A DNA stretch of 64,000 nucleotides from Pseudisothecium myosuroides (lineage: Eukaryota; Streptophyta; Bryopsida; Hypnales; Lembophyllaceae): NCBI GenBank assembly GCA_951799445.1, contig OX637289.1:6167321-6231320 (forward strand), in the 5' to 3' direction. The position numbers and the translations under genes are program-made. The first letter of the stretch is position 1; every line of letters begins with the position of its first letter. The notes beneath the pieces were generated by a model. It ran no database searches. It had not been told where the DNA came from and was given only the letters and a program-made list of their open reading frames with translations. This document shows positions 1-12,444 of the stretch, in pieces.

Positions 1-229
1 TTTTTTGCAAAAGATTTCCAAAATATTCCCAAATTGCTCGTCTTAAAAAAGTTTAGGATAACATAACTTTTGATTTGGACATTCAATTGGAAAAAGAATT
101 AGATTTTCACATGGGGGTATATACTGATACCTTGTATCAAAATTTTGTGAAAATCCTATCAAAACTGACTTCATGGGAACCTATCCGGATTTTCAATTGT
201 TCATTCAATGGACAATTGTCCTTTAGGGG
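1..229 (+). mobile_element. Right end of a TTAA-flanked inverted-repeat element, cut by the window start
   Basis: The stretch ends in CCTTTAGGGG followed by TTAA at 230-233. This is the right terminus seen in the complete copies at 309-1228 and 32415-33332. The left part lies outside the window. No coding potential is visible. Confidence 0.55.
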
Positions 230-308
230 TTAACATGAGTTTAAGAGCATTGCAAAAAAAAATAGAATTTTTTTAATTTAAATATCCACGCTATCTTTTT
301 TTATTTAA

Positions 309-1228
309 TCCCTAAAGGCCCATTGTCTCTTTGGGGGACAAATGCAATTTCGGTCATGTACCTTTTTGCAAACACATTTGTAATATTTTCTGAAAAATTT
401 AATGGAGGTGGAAAATGGGAAGACCTACGTGGGGATATAATTTTTTTCACAATTGGTGCCCGGGAACAACAGTTATGACCAAATAAGCTCAAAACAAGGG
501 ACAGCGGGCAGCCCAGGCAGCAAAAAAAATTGGCATAAATTTAATAATTTTTTTTTCGTGTAGATTATATTTTTTTCTATCTGAAAATCTTTGATTCATT
601 TCATTTGGATTTATTATGAGAAAGTTATGGACATTCTTGTTTCTTCGGGCAGTTAGAGCATCTTCTTGAAAAAAATAACTTATAGGATTCATTACTGAAT
701 GCTATTTTTGCAATTTTTCAAAAAAATAAAATTCTCATGGTTTAGAATACTTGCTAGAACAATCTCACCATTGGGATTAGTGTATTTTAATTCCATCTAA
801 AATATATGAATATTTTAGATTTTCCTTCTATCTCGTACCTACTTCTACTTAACAATTTTTTTAGGAATGATAATTAAGTTTTTTTGAATATTTTTTTTTC
901 CCTAGACTCTCAACTCAATTCTCCAATATAAAGATTTAAAGCTCAAACTCTGTAGTGCAAAAATTTAAAGTTAAAAATGTTCAAAGTAAAAAAATCTAGT
1001 CCCGCAATGTGCTGAAATACTTGTTTTTTTCACTTTAAACGCAGATATCTTGTAATTTGAGCGGTCAAAAATTCTTAAATTTCTTCCACACGTTCTCATA
1101 CTAGTTAGGTGTAAGATCCTACGGTTAGATGTGCAAGAAAAACATTTTAAAAATATTTTTACTCCTTGCTATAGAATTGGCTGTTTTGAGTGTTTTTTGG
1201 CAAAAAAAAGGCCTTGGACCTTTAGGGG
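309..1228 (+). mobile_element. TTAA-flanked non-autonomous element, copy A (~920 bp)
   Basis: TTAA lies at 305-308 and again at 1229-1232. The element begins TCCCTAAAGGCCCATTG and ends CCTTGGACCTTTAGGGG, which are inverted repeats of each other. Just inside the left end is a short inverted repeat, TTGTCTC and GGGGACAA. The interior is AT-rich and has no credible protein. It is clearly homologous to 32415-33332 along its length, including the shared phrase TATGGACATTCTTGTTT. TTAA target duplication and CCC/GGG ends are hallmarks of piggyBac-type elements, so I infer a non-autonomous piggyBac derivative. Confidence 0.75.
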
Positions 1229-1501
1229 TTAAGATCAACATAACAAACAAAACATGATTGGAATGATCCTCATAAGATTGAATAGCCTTCGTTTCCACAA
1301 TCTTTCTTTTATGCACCGTGCTCATCACATTGAGCCTCCACTTGTTCACTTAGCTACTGATGCATGTAGAATATTGTGTACCATCTACTTTAGAACCAAG
1401 ACAATGAAAGTGGATGCTATTGAATATTGTACTTGAGATTTGCAAAAAATAAATAGATAATTCTTTATTTAAATCTCCACCTTCTATTTTTTTTTTTTTA
1501 A

Positions 1502-2445
1502 TCCCTAAAGTCCCATTGAACCCTCATGGGACAAAATGGTTTTGGGGCATGCTCCTATGGTCTCAATATTTGTTGTGTTTTTCTGAAATTTATTGTCAAG
1601 AAAGAAAAATACAATAGCTTTTTGAAAATAATTTTTTTATTTCAATTGGTGCCCAAGCCCGATGCCCAAGCAAAAATTATGGCACAAGAAGCCGTTTTTT
1701 TTACTTTTGTGGGCAAAAACAAAACCTCAAAAAAATTCTAAATAAATTTAATTTAATTTAATTTTTTGTGTAGAATATATTTTTGTGTACATTTGAAGCT
1801 TACAATAGGTTCATTCTATGTGGACTATTAATGAAAAAGTTATGGACCATCTTGTTTTTTCGGGCACTCTAAGCATCTTCTTGAAAAAATAATTTATAGC
1901 ATTTGTTCTTGAATGTAATTCTTATAATTTTTCAAAAAAAATTAGTAGATAAGGTTAAATTTGCTTGCTAGAAAAATCTCACCATTGGAATTACTGTGTT
2001 TCAATTGCATCTTTGAGCTATGAACAATTTAGTTTTTCCTTCAATCTTGAATCTACTTCTACATAACAATTTTTTAATGAGTGAAAACTAAGTGTGCGTT
2101 TTTCAAAAAAAAATTCCTAGACTCTCAACTCAATTTTTCAACATATAAATAAGAAATTCAAAATCAGTAAAGCAAAGACTTTAAGTTAACTAAGAGGGTT
2201 CAAAGCTAAAAACTATAGTTGAGCATGGTGCAAGAAAACTTGTTAATTCACTTTGTAGCAAATAGCTTACAATCTATAGAGTCAAAGTTAATGAAATTTC
2301 TTCCACACATTTTTACACTAGTCTAGTAAAAGATCCCATGATAAAATATGCAAAAAAAACATTAAATTTTGTTTTTGGCTCTTTGCTATAGAAGTGGCAA
2401 TTTTGAGTCTTCTTTGATGGAAAAAAAGCCTTAAGACTTTAGGGG
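1502..2445 (+). mobile_element. TTAA-flanked non-autonomous element, copy B (~944 bp)
   Basis: TTAA lies at 1498-1501 and 2446-2449. The left end reads TCCCTAAAGTCCCATTG and the right end CTTAAGACTTTAGGGG. The internal sequence follows copy A but is more diverged. No coding potential was seen. Confidence 0.7.
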
Positions 2446-2636
2446 TTAAATCATCATGGCAAATAATCCAAAATTAGGAAGACTCTTTGAGAGTTGAAAA
2501 AATTGAAAAATTAGATTGCAAAGGTTCTAACTCAAATCTTCACCCTTCATTTTATTTTTATAAAATCAAATTGAAAAATAGCTCAAAATGCAAAGTCCTG
2601 GAGAATTGGAAAAAAAATTAAAAAGTTTTTATTTAA

Positions 2637-3560
2637 CCTCTAAAGGTTTTGGACTATGTTTTCACTAAAAACGCTCCAAAACTAGCCATTTCTAGAACAA
2701 GTACAAAATTTTAAGAAAAAACAACATTTCAAATGGGACACATGTAACAATAGGCTCTTGTTGTATGTCAATTTGAGAAGGTGTGCAATAAATTTCAGAA
2801 ATTTCCACCATTTAGATTGCAAGATATTAGCATTTGAATCGACAAAAATCTTTTTTTGGGCCTTGTAAAAAATCGGACAGTTGCAGTTCACAAGGTCACG
2901 TTTTCAATTCTTTGGATTCATTCTTCAAGGCAAGTTGGCTATATGCTTGAAAATTTTCAGATCATTTGGAGTTGTACAACATATAGGAAAAAAATTGTAA
3001 GTATAAAGAAGTAGAAAGCTAATTCAAAACATTGAATTGTTTAAAGTTTAGTTATGAAATTGAAAAATGCCAAAAAAATGCCAATCCCAATGGTTGTAAT
3101 GTTGTAATAAACAACATACACCCAACCTTTTTATTTTATTTTCAAAAATATTGAAAATTGAATTAAATAAAAGAATTCTCAAAAGTTTATTTAAGAGTAG
3201 AGATTCCATAACTATCCACAAACTAAAATTCTTCATAACTTTCATTTCTTTCATCAATTTGGAATGATTCAAAGATTTCTATGTATATAGAACTTTAGAA
3301 AACCAATTTTAAAATTTTATTTCTTTAAATAGTGATTTTTAAAGAATTTCTTGAGCTGCCCGCTGAGCAATGAAAATTACGTATCATACAATAACTTTTT
3401 TACCATGATGTCAAAAGTTTTGAAAAATTTTAGGCCTTAAAGCTACTCATTGGGCACATGTTGTGTGAAAGTTTCAAAGAAAAATAAAATAAAATTTTCA
3501 TTTGTATTGAACTGCCCAAAATCATGATGATGCTAAAAACATTGTTTTGTCCTTTGAGAG
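2637..3560 (+). mobile_element. TTAA-flanked non-autonomous element, copy C (~924 bp)
   Basis: TTAA lies at 2633-2636 and 3561-3564. The ends read CCTCTAAAGG and TTTGTCCTTTGAGAG, an imperfect inverted pair. The interior is AT-rich and more diverged than in copies A and E, so this may be an older insertion. Three copies lie head to tail within 3.3 kb. Confidence 0.6.
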
Positions 3561-3564
3561 TTAA

Positions 3565-5287
3565 ATGACTCTATTTTAATTTTTAATTTTAGACTAACAT
3601 GACAAATAATTCTAAATCAAGAAGACTCTTTGAACATTGCAAAACTTAATTAATTTAATAGGAAAAAAATTCTACATAAATATTCATCCTTTATTTTTTA
3701 TTTATAAAATAAAAAAAATCAATTCATGATAAAGAATCAAGAAGAATATTCAAATATACAATTTACTAAATTGAGTGCCCATTCTTAAAACTTCAATAGG
3801 AAGAAATGATCCTCTAATAGATTAGGAAGTTATTGCATGAGAGAAAATCTGGACTTTCAAGAAGGCTGCTAAGAAGCGCCCAAAGGAACCCCAACATTAC
3901 TTTCTTTTTGCCTTTGCAAGAATTTTTTTCCTATTTTCGCTAATCATTAGACTGCCAATTGTCAGAGAATTAGTACACTACCATTGGTACACAAGTAGCT
4001 TAATGGACTATGGCAGTTACAATTTCATACTCAAAAGAGAATAGGAAATTGAAATATACTCCCACTCATTTTCGATATTCACACAAGGTGAATCTTTGTT
4101 TTTGTCAAAGATTAGATCCTTTCACCAGCTCTTTAGGACTTTGGAAATAGCTGTGCATATCAAAACGTGGCAGCCTTGTGGAGAATCTAATATTTCTCTC
4201 ATGGCATATTTGCATGCAAGAATTCTAAAAATATTTAATGGTATGTGGTATAGAAGGCTTTGAAGTTTGAAATCATGAAAATTTTGATTTATGAAAATTG
4301 AAAAACATAATTTTGATGGTAATCTTGGAACATGACCAATTGATCACCTTCCTAAAATTAATATAAATAGACCATTATTAATTATTTTTTCAAATTATTT
4401 TTCCTATTCTTTGAATACTTCTCATACTTACGTACATTTCACAACTTCTCAAGTCCTTTATTATTACTATTTAGATAAATAAATTTTAGAGAAGGCCAAG
4501 TACTAGAGCCTGCAAGGCTGCAAAGCCATTGGAATGATTCTATGTGAAGTGCGTCCAGGAATTTGAAGCTTGGGTGGCCGGTAACCTCGATGACTTCACC
4601 TATTCTAGCCTCAAGTCCTTGTACAACAAAGATAGTTGTCAAACACTGATGGAGCTGCCAATGATTTGAGTTACAATGCACATTGACTCTTATTCCAATT
4701 ACATTGAAATTGGTTTAGTGTTATTTTCTTGAAACAGTTTTCATGGCCCGAGCTTCACCTCACGACGGCTCATTTCATAGAATTTAAGTAGCAGTATCGA
4801 ATGTCTGGCTCCGCTAAGGCGTAATTAAGCAAAGCTTCATCATTGTTGCTAAACAACAATCATCGGGAAAGACCAGCAAATTAAGCAAATTAACTGAGCT
4901 CAGAGACATTACGGCTAAATTGCCAAAGATTTATTCCAGTTCCAGCCAACAGCCCAAGTCACGGTTTTGCGACACGCACTTATCTGTGGCCCAAAGTCCC
5001 AATTAATTCAACACATCGATTGACTAAACCTCAATTCCATTAAATTGGCGGTATCTATATATTCCAATACTTTGGCTCGTTCCAGGTTTCAGGACGCTCG
5101 CCCAGCAGGAACTTGAATCCATCATAGTTACCTGTCCGATCCTAGTTTGTGCCCTGAAAGGCCTGAAGGTACATGTCACAAGTTTCGGTTCCAGAATGTC
5201 ACAAGTAAACGAAGTTGACGATACTAGCTACTTGACTGAGAGCCTTTGCAACGAAGATTAACACTCTAGCTGTCACTCACAGATGGA
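3565..5287. other. Intergenic, no gene recognised
   Basis: AT-rich up to about 4700, then of more balanced composition towards the small minus-strand gene that ends at 5288. The minus-strand reading frame at 4439-4681 has no recognisable domain, so I do not call it a gene. No RNA gene or strong repeat was seen. Confidence 0.4.
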
Positions 5288-5665
5288 CTAATTAATCGAT
5301 TGCAAGAGTTCCCGCACGTCGGCCTCAGTCTCCTGAACCAACTCGAGACCGGTCGCGTCCTCGAAAACAGTTCGCGAGCTGGCGCCAGACGACGCAGCCA
5401 TCGCGTTCATGGCACGACGTTTTTCCCTCCGGGCCGCCTTGTTCAATCGGTATTGCTCCGTGGTCAATGGACGATACTTCATCGCTCGCTCATTCTGATT
5501 CTCCTTACTGTTCAATCGATCCTGCTCAGCAAGTGCTGCACCTCGTTTGGCTTTGGCGACGCGTTCCCGCTCCAGCTCCATATACTTCGCAGATTTGGCA
5601 ATGATGTCGCGATGCTCGTTTATGAACTCAGCCCGAAGCAGGTTTCTCTCATTTGGGTTCTCCAT
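5288..5665 (-). CDS. Small charged helical protein of unknown function
   Basis: An ATG at 5665 opens a 125-residue frame starting MENPNERNLLRAEFINEH and ending at a stop at 5288. The protein is rich in Glu, Arg, Lys and Ala and looks helical. Residues about 20-85 could form a coiled coil; the C-terminus is acidic. The frame stays open upstream to about 5713 and a possible 3' splice site (CAACTAG) lies near 5702, so this could be the last exon of a longer gene. A candidate upstream exon at about 5935-6015 could not be proved. I do not recognise the family. GC content and codon pattern look genic compared with the AT-rich flanks, and no close paralogue is visible in the window. Confidence 0.5.
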   Translation of the reverse strand: MENPNERNLLRAEFINEHRDIIAKSAKYMELERERVAKAKRGAALAEQDRLNSKENQNERAMKYRPLTTEQYRLNKAARREKRRAMNAMAASSGASSRTVFEDATGLELVQETEADVRELLQSIN

Positions 5666-5713
5666 GGAGGGACCTGGAGGCACGTCCACACTCAGCGGCC
5701 CTAGTTGACGCAA

Positions 5714-6999
5714 TCAAGAAGCGCACGCTGCAACATGCATGAACAATTAATTAACTCGATGAAACATGGCAAGTACTGGACTTGGAGGGAAGGTCTCTTT
5801 GGAAGTAAGATCTCCATAGTGCTCTGATTGACAGCTAGAATGTAATTGATTTCCAGCATCACCAGCTACACCACAAATGATCTAGTTGTAACTTAAGCAA
5901 GAAAATGAATTGAAGGTCGAACTGAGTACCTGTTGCAATGGCCCTGCAGGTCCAAGCGATCCAGAGTAGCTGGACTGGTGCAGCGCCTTCCAAGCCCAAG
6001 TCGCAGAATTGAAAAATGTTTCAATCTCTGGTTGGGACCCTTTTTATTTGCCTTCCCAACTCGCGAGACCATCCATTGCAGAATCGGCTGCCGAGATGGG
6101 TCTCCAATTCGAGACTACCGAGTCTCATAACGTTTGTTTCGTTGAATTCTCGATATTCCATTGCATGCTTTGGCGCAGTTCAGGAGGAGCGGCCTGAACC
6201 CCCAATCTATGCCTGTCCTAGTTTTTGGCCTGATGTTAGTCCTTTGTGAAGATATACGTCCCAATTTTGAGCTTGTGGATTATCGGTTTTTTAACTAAAT
6301 GTCAATGCAATGAGCTCAACGCGTGCACAAGCATTTAAGTTTAATGGATCCTCACTGCCCACCTCACCTTTGAGTTTAATTTTCTCAGTACCTTTAGAAC
6401 CGGCACATCCACTCCTTCAGAGCAGGTAATGAGGTTGTCTTGCTCCACAAATTTACAGTCATTCCTTTTGTTCATTTTTTGGCACACATTGAAATTTCAT
6501 TTGACAGCGCAAAAATGACACAACACATCCTCACCTGGAGGCTGAACCAGCACAACTAAGGGCTACCAATGTAAGATCTAATCTAAGGGACCTCTGTGCC
6601 ATTTCAGATGCCTGCAGAGAGTCTTGCTTTGACCCCATTTGCGGTCAAAGTGAGCTAACATAGTGTCCCGAGCAATCTACAATACTTTGGCGCACGTCAT
6701 ATTCCATAGCAAATAAACAATGAACAAAAATTCAAGAAGTACAATGACCCTCACATACACCATGCAGTAAAAGTTGATGAAAGTTGATAAAAGTAGGTGA
6801 TATAAGCTTCTGATTGACATGTGTAGATGAATATCACAATTTCTGGCGTTTGGAATTGGGCCAAAGAAACAATTGAAGTTGATTATGTTGAGAGAGGTCA
6901 CTCGCAGTATTCATTCACCTTGATTTCCAGAAATGAGATTCATATACAAAGTTTTTGTTCGATTTTAATGAGGACAGGTGTGGATTTGAGCCCTACAAT
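5714..6999. other. Intergenic, nothing recognised
   Basis: Mixed composition. There are short open frames on the plus strand near 5933-6249 but no domain or conserved start. It may hold the promoter or a 5' exon of the minus-strand gene at 5288-5665. Confidence 0.35.
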
Positions 7000-7174
7000 G
7001 GATATTTCGTTAAAATGGCAGTATTTCACAAACTTGGCACTTTCAGGTTTAGACCATGTGCTCTGAATTGTAAACCAGTCCTAGATTTTAGACCATGTGG
7101 TATGAAATCTATGCCAGTGCTAGAAAACGAATGGAAAAATGGCGGAAGAGTATCACCATTTTAACGAATTATCC
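7000..7174. repeat. MITE of the TTTCRTTAAAATGG family, copy 1
   Basis: Inverted ends: GGATATTTCGTTAAAATGGC at the left, and ACCATTTTAACGAATTATCC at the right reading outwards. The 175-bp interior carries repeated phrases such as TTTAGACCATGTG. The same ends occur at 9417-9565 and 13411-13689. No target-site duplication is obvious. Confidence 0.65.
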
Positions 7175-8039
7175 GTTCTAGACAGTTGTACTAGTCTTGA
7201 TCTTGGATTTCTCATATCAAAGGCACTCTTCCAACATATTTGGCCAAGAAATGATCGTCATTTTTTCTATGGTCTCTGTGAATCCTTAGCTGATCTATAA
7301 GTGTTATCTGCTCAATTTTTGTGCTTTGTGCACTTGAATGTTTCAACCTTGGAGTTTCAAAATACTTAGGGTGGAATAGAGGAAGACAATCCCTTGAAAC
7401 ATAGTCAGAATAACGACATTACAGTTTTAACGCAAAAAATAGTACAATTGAGTGTTTCTTACAGTTCCCTTGGACGCTATTGGCAATTGACAGTGAAGGC
7501 AGAGACTTTGAAACGTGATTCTATATTAGTCTTTGGAGCTTTACGCACTTCAGTGTCACAATTTGGGTGCTCTTAATGGATCCAATACATCGAAATTGAC
7601 GTTAGGACCACGATCACCAATATCTCAACATTTGAAGGGAATATTGAAATATATTTTACTTAGAAATGAGTCATGAACATAAATTTGGAAAAAATATTGA
7701 TCCGGTTGTTTGACAATCCAGATTCTTTGATGGATACTTACAAAGTCAATAACCTGAAATGAATCCGTCATTCCGTCTCGAGTAAACGATAATTTACAAG
7801 GACTCCCTACACCCCAGATCGATCAAGTTGCTAACGTAGATGATGCCAGTATCTTTACAAGTTTCCCAAAGTTCCAAAGGAAACACCTGTCATTCTTGAT
7901 AAACATCTTCTTCACTAGCATAATTACATTCATGATAATCATAACGCTGTTCGGGGAGTTCGATCGACTTGCCATGCGTATGGCGTGTGTCTTGGCAATG
8001 TCGGATGGATAAATAGGGTTTAGGGCTTAAACATTGAAC
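7175..8039. other. Intergenic, 3' flank of the EamA transporter gene
   Basis: No gene recognised. A telomere-like TAGGGTTTAGGG at 8014-8025 lies just downstream of the transporter stop codon and would be in its 3' UTR. Confidence 0.4.
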
Positions 8040-11000
8040 TCAGGTCGGTATTCCCTCTTCTGCCCAAGTGAGAGGATCTTCAGGGACTGCTTCGTAGTTG
8101 TTTTCGGAACCTTCTTCTGCTTCACTGTTTTTGGGTTTCTCCACCTTGACGAAGCATATGGAAACCAGTGTGATGATTGATCCCACAAGTTCTAGCCCAG
8201 TCAGTGTTTCGTTCCGAAATAAGTACCTGCCATGGATCCAGGTTCAGTCAAGGGACAAAATTTCTCTCGGGCAACTTACAACTGTGAGCCAACTGTGCAG
8301 AGAAGTAGAAAATATCCTTCAAATTGGGGAAGAAGATAAGGTACGTAAACCTATAATCGCCACTGATATGTTGCAGCTACACTTAGTCACAAAATTTACT
8401 TTTATTGGGTCATATTATTCTAACAGAATTGAAGCACGCTTTATTTGGACACTGAATGAATAAGTTAAGAATTTTCTTAAGTGCTAAATCACTCGGTAAA
8501 AGGACACACAACCCAATGCTTCAAGAGTGTTAGGAGACCTAAAGGTGTAAGTTGTCAAAGTCACAAGAATGGTTTGAATTTGAGCATTGCATATGCTCAC
8601 CCAAACATTGTAGCAAATATTGGTGTAAGTAACGTAAGCGCGCTGAGCTCCGTCAGACTGCCTGCATCATTGCAATCATTCAAGACTTTGTTAAGCTCCA
8701 ACTTTGATGGTAATTATTATTCCATCTGAAAGTATCCATTTCAAATCTTCTGCACTTGCTAATTGCTAAAAAACCCAGCTTAGATTTTACAGAATTACAG
8801 TGAGACCACAAGAGATTTTATAGTGTTTTGTATGACGTTACATGGAATTCAATCACAAACAATATGACAAAGAGAATATAAAAATCACTATTAGAACCAG
8901 TGTGTGTCAAACATTTACAAAGAGATCATAGGTTAATACAGCAAGTACCTCTGGTTGCATTGAAGAAGAACAAGCCAGTGGCGATAGCACTACCAAATAC
9001 GGAGGTGTAGAAAAGACCGGCCCAATCTGCAAGGCTCAAATCTCCCAGATGCCCACTAACTGCTAAATCTTGCTTCCAAAATGATAGGGCCATGACTGGA
9101 ATACCGCCCAAAATCATGTGCTGCAAATTAAACCATTCAAAGGCAAAGACAAACTGATATGAGAACATTGAATACACTGGAAATATGAAAAATTCGATTC
9201 ATTTTCTGGGTTTTAGCACTCTGTTATTGGAAGAGATCATTATCGGGGCCATACATTCTACAAAACCTGTGAACCTCTGAACAGTCACTCTATTGTAAAC
9301 TATGAGATCAAAGAGTACGTGTTGGGAATATCTTACCATATTTCTCAAATTTTCATAAAACAGATAAAATACGGTGCTAAGCATCCTAAGAATCCTAAAA
9401 ATTTACTTTAAAATATGGTCAATTTCATTAAAATGGCAGTATTACTGAACTTTGGCATTTTTACAGTTCATAACGGTAGTTCTGAAATCTATACCTATCC
9501 TAGATGGTTAAAATGTCACACCATCGAAATGGCGCATGAATACTGCCATTTTAATGAAATTGTCCTTAATTAAATTGTAGGGGCTATTCTTTTAGTTCTT
9601 AAAATTTTATAAATATTAATTAGTCGCCACTGCGTATAAAATGCGGGGAGGGACCTCCTAATATTATTTTTCGTCAATGCAACAGTAAACACAAGTTGAC
9701 TGGAGCATTTCTAGAAGAGATTCCTTGAATGGATTCCAAACTCCAGGTGCTCAGTCACTCATTCAACTAAGAACACCTTTAGAAAGAAACAATTATATCT
9801 TTACCATAGACTTCCTTATAGTTTCTAAATATGAAACGAGGATAGATTATGGTGGTCAGACTGTAAATTTGAACGAGTAATTCAAGTCAAAACCATAGTT
9901 CAGCGAGATGAAGTCGGAATTTCGTGCATCCTCTGTGATATGAACCAAGAACAAGTTGAAGAATATAAGAAAAAATGAAGAATCAAATTCTTACCCAACC
10001 AATGGCCATGATAGGGTCGGAGTATTTAGAGACCCAGCGCATCATAACTGTGCCGATAGCCATACACTGTGCAGACAGCAACATCCACCACTCCCCACTA
10101 TCCCAGATACTCCACTTCTCGCTTGAATTCAAAGGAGGTAAAGCAAAAAAACTCGGGAGCAGAGTATGCATCAGTTTCTCCAGAGTCTCAGCTGGAACCT
10201 ACAATCACGGACGCCCTATGAATTAGGCGCCACAATGATTATGTTCGTTACATTTCGCAACATTAAAGAAAAATGATCTTCAATTTCGTAAAATTGACAC
10301 GATTTGAGCAGCAAAAATTGTGAAATAAACAAAGCTCTAAACATTAAAGTGGTAAATTTATGTTTCAAACTAGGGTGTCAGAATATTTGTTACAGCCTGC
10401 GTGTCCTGAAAAGTGCCAAAGTAACTAGTGGAATACCGGTTATACCGCCAATTTTACTATATTGACGTTGATAACTCAACTAAAAACGGAGGGGTTTGAG
10501 ACGCTTGTCGGGAACTAGAGTGGTTTGAGACTCAACTGAAATCTTAGATCTAGATACAAATCCTAGATTTCAAAGCTCTAAAGTTTCAGTTAGGCGACTG
10601 ACAATAATTATCTGAGCACTTGAACGTCCCATTTTGGGGCACAAATTTTTTGCCAAGACAGCAAACATGAGGTTACGAAGATTCAGAAAACTCAACTCAC
10701 TTGGTTGTAGAATCAGAACCCTACATGGAATTTCTGACAGTTGCGCCTTACCTCTATCAAGACAAGACCGAGAATGCCGAACCCCAACGCTACTATAGAC
10801 TTGGGCCCCAGAATCTCCCCGTAGAACAGGGCCGCAAGAACAGACACCGTCATGGGTTGCGAGTCGATGATCACCTGTTTCGATAAGAACAACAAAAATT
10901 CGTAAAAGAAGCTCCAATTCCAACACACAGCATGAACTCAGAATCCCAGAAGAAACGAAAATGCGCAGCAAAGAGGACGCACACTGCCAAGGCCAGCAGT

Positions 11001-11450
11001 CGTCAAGGTCAGCCCTTCAGCCAAGCAACCCTGGAACAGAGACCCGTTGATGATAGCAAACACGCTGATGGACAACCAAGCTTCCTTGCCAGATGGAAAT
11101 GGCTTCCCCTTCAACCTGCAAACTCAAAACCTCTCACAATCACGAAATCCAGCGCTTTGATTTACCACACAATTTCAAATCCTAAAATAATGAAATCTAG
11201 CTAGAGCCTGTGACGTGCATGAGACTAGTGTAGAAAGATTAGAATCTTGTGACTGTGTAGAGAACTGCACTGACATTGCGAAGGCGAGAATCAAAGCGCC
11301 CGCAGGAATCAGTCGTGTGGCCGCCACGAACATCACGCCCGTCTTGGGCGTCACGGCTTCCATGACCACCATGTTAGTTCCCCAGAAGAAAAATGGGAGC
11401 CCCAGCAACAAGGCGTTCCACAGCTTCTCCATCTCCGCCTTGCGCGTCAT
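8040..11450 (-). CDS. EamA/DMT-family transporter, chloroplast At3g02690 type
   Basis: Seven exons on the minus strand: 11275-11450, 10983-11115, 10752-10874, 9995-10198, 8949-9120, 8601-8661 and 8040-8226. Phases join without a break and give 351 residues, stop at 8040. The protein is a polytopic drug/metabolite transporter with two EamA repeats. Telling stretches are GLPFFFWGTNMVVMEAVTPK (first helix), IIDSQPMTVSVLAALFYGE, SGEWWMLLSAQCMAIGTVM and LYTSVFGSAIATGLFF. These follow Arabidopsis At3g02690, a predicted chloroplast-envelope protein with unknown substrate. No transit peptide is visible before the first helix; a 3' splice site just upstream of the ATG suggests a missing 5' exon at higher coordinates. 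A MITE (9417-9565) sits in the intron between exons 4 and 5. Family assignment is firm; substrate is unknown. Confidence 0.88.
9417..9565. repeat. MITE of the TTTCRTTAAAATGG family, copy 2, within an intron
   Basis: Near-perfect inverted ends: GGTCAATTTCATTAAAATGG at the left and CCATTTTAATGAAATTGTCC at the right. The element is 149 bp and could fold into a long hairpin. It lies in the transporter intron spanning 9121-9994. Confidence 0.75.
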
Positions 11451-11495
11451 CCTGACAAACTTTACACACTGCGACAGTCACAACATTAACTGCAA

Positions 11496-11604
11496 AACAT
11501 TCACTCCACAACAGTCCCTACACAAGCATTCACTCTGGCACAACAGTCCCAACACAAGCTTCACTCCACAACAGTCACTCCACAAGCATTCACTCCACAC
11601 ACAT
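11496..11604. repeat. Short tandem repeat upstream of the transporter exon 1
   Basis: Repeated phrases ACAAGCATTCACTC and CACAACAGTC alternate about four times with a variable unit of roughly 30-40 bp. It lies in the 5' region or first intron of the minus-strand transporter gene. Confidence 0.6.
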
Positions 11605-12094
11605 TAAGTTACTCCATATTCTTTTCGAGGTCTCTGAGAATCTCTGCAAGTTTGGAGGCTCATTCCACGTGCCCTAGTACCGTAAACTTCACTCCAGAAA
11701 GCGCGAAACTGGGTGAAAAGCTGAGGGGAATCGGCGATGCTCCGAGGGTCCAGGAGTGGGAGGAAAATGGTTGACGTTTAGAATTTCGACATGGCAGTTA
11801 TTCAGATATTATGCTTGCTTTCAGCGGAAAGCAAGGACAAGCTTTGGATTTTTCATTATGAGCCGCAAGTTGGACTGAAAGCTTATTCTTCTCACTCGTC
11901 GAATCCGAATCCCCGCCTCACAGCAGCAGTGAGCATCTCGGGAAGTCGTCGGAGCTTGTCTACAGTCAGTACAGTGGTATCAGCGTTGTCCTCATGCAAA
12001 GAGCCGTAATGAGAGCTCTATCACAACAGTGCGAGAAGAAGTTTTAACCTCTTATTGAGCATAATTGAACAGTTTGCAGTGTTGATTTTAACCC

Positions 12095-12440
12095 TGGAAG
12101 GACGGGTTGATCACCGTCAAAAGGGTACCGTGTGAATCGTATGCTTAAAAAAAGACAAGAGCACTCATTCATTGGAGGTCAAACTGCAGTGCAAGACCTC
12201 CCCTTTTCACACAATAGTCCAAGGATGAACATTTGCACTTTAGTCATACAAGTAAGGTAGGCACACCCAATCCCGTCCGTGAACTTCATTCCGTTGTCAT
12301 GTCCGAATGCACTACAGTCTAGAAAGAAATGTAAGCCTCCGCTACATACTGCCCGGAATGTGGTAAACGGACAGGAGTGGGTGCACCTACCTTAGAAGGA
12401 TTCCCTGTCATCCATCGGACAATTGATAGGTGTCTTCAGT
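12095..12440. repeat. Dispersed repeat shared with 42775-42990, split by a MITE
   Basis: The phrases AAGGACGGGTTGATCACC, AAGAGCACTCATT, TTGGAGGTCAAACT and CTGTCATCCATCGGACAAT also appear, in the same order and with small changes, at 42775-42990. The copy here is interrupted by a TA-flanked MITE at 12257-12405 that the other copy lacks. Function unknown. Confidence 0.6.
12257..12405. mobile_element. TA-flanked MITE, AGGTAGGYACACCC family, short copy
   Basis: Inverted ends AGGTAGGCACACCCAATCCC and AGGAGTGGGTGCACCTACCT, flanked by TA on both sides. A TA target with these simple ends suggests a Tc1/mariner-type non-autonomous element. It is about 150 bp, against about 275 bp for the copies near 53.2 and 62.9 kb. 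Confidence 0.7.
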
Positions 12441-12444
12441 GATG

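Noticed and set aside
11640..11760. Transit-peptide-like minus-strand frame before the transporter
   Set aside because: The Ser/Pro-rich reading lacks an ATG and its only donor site does not join the next exon in phase.
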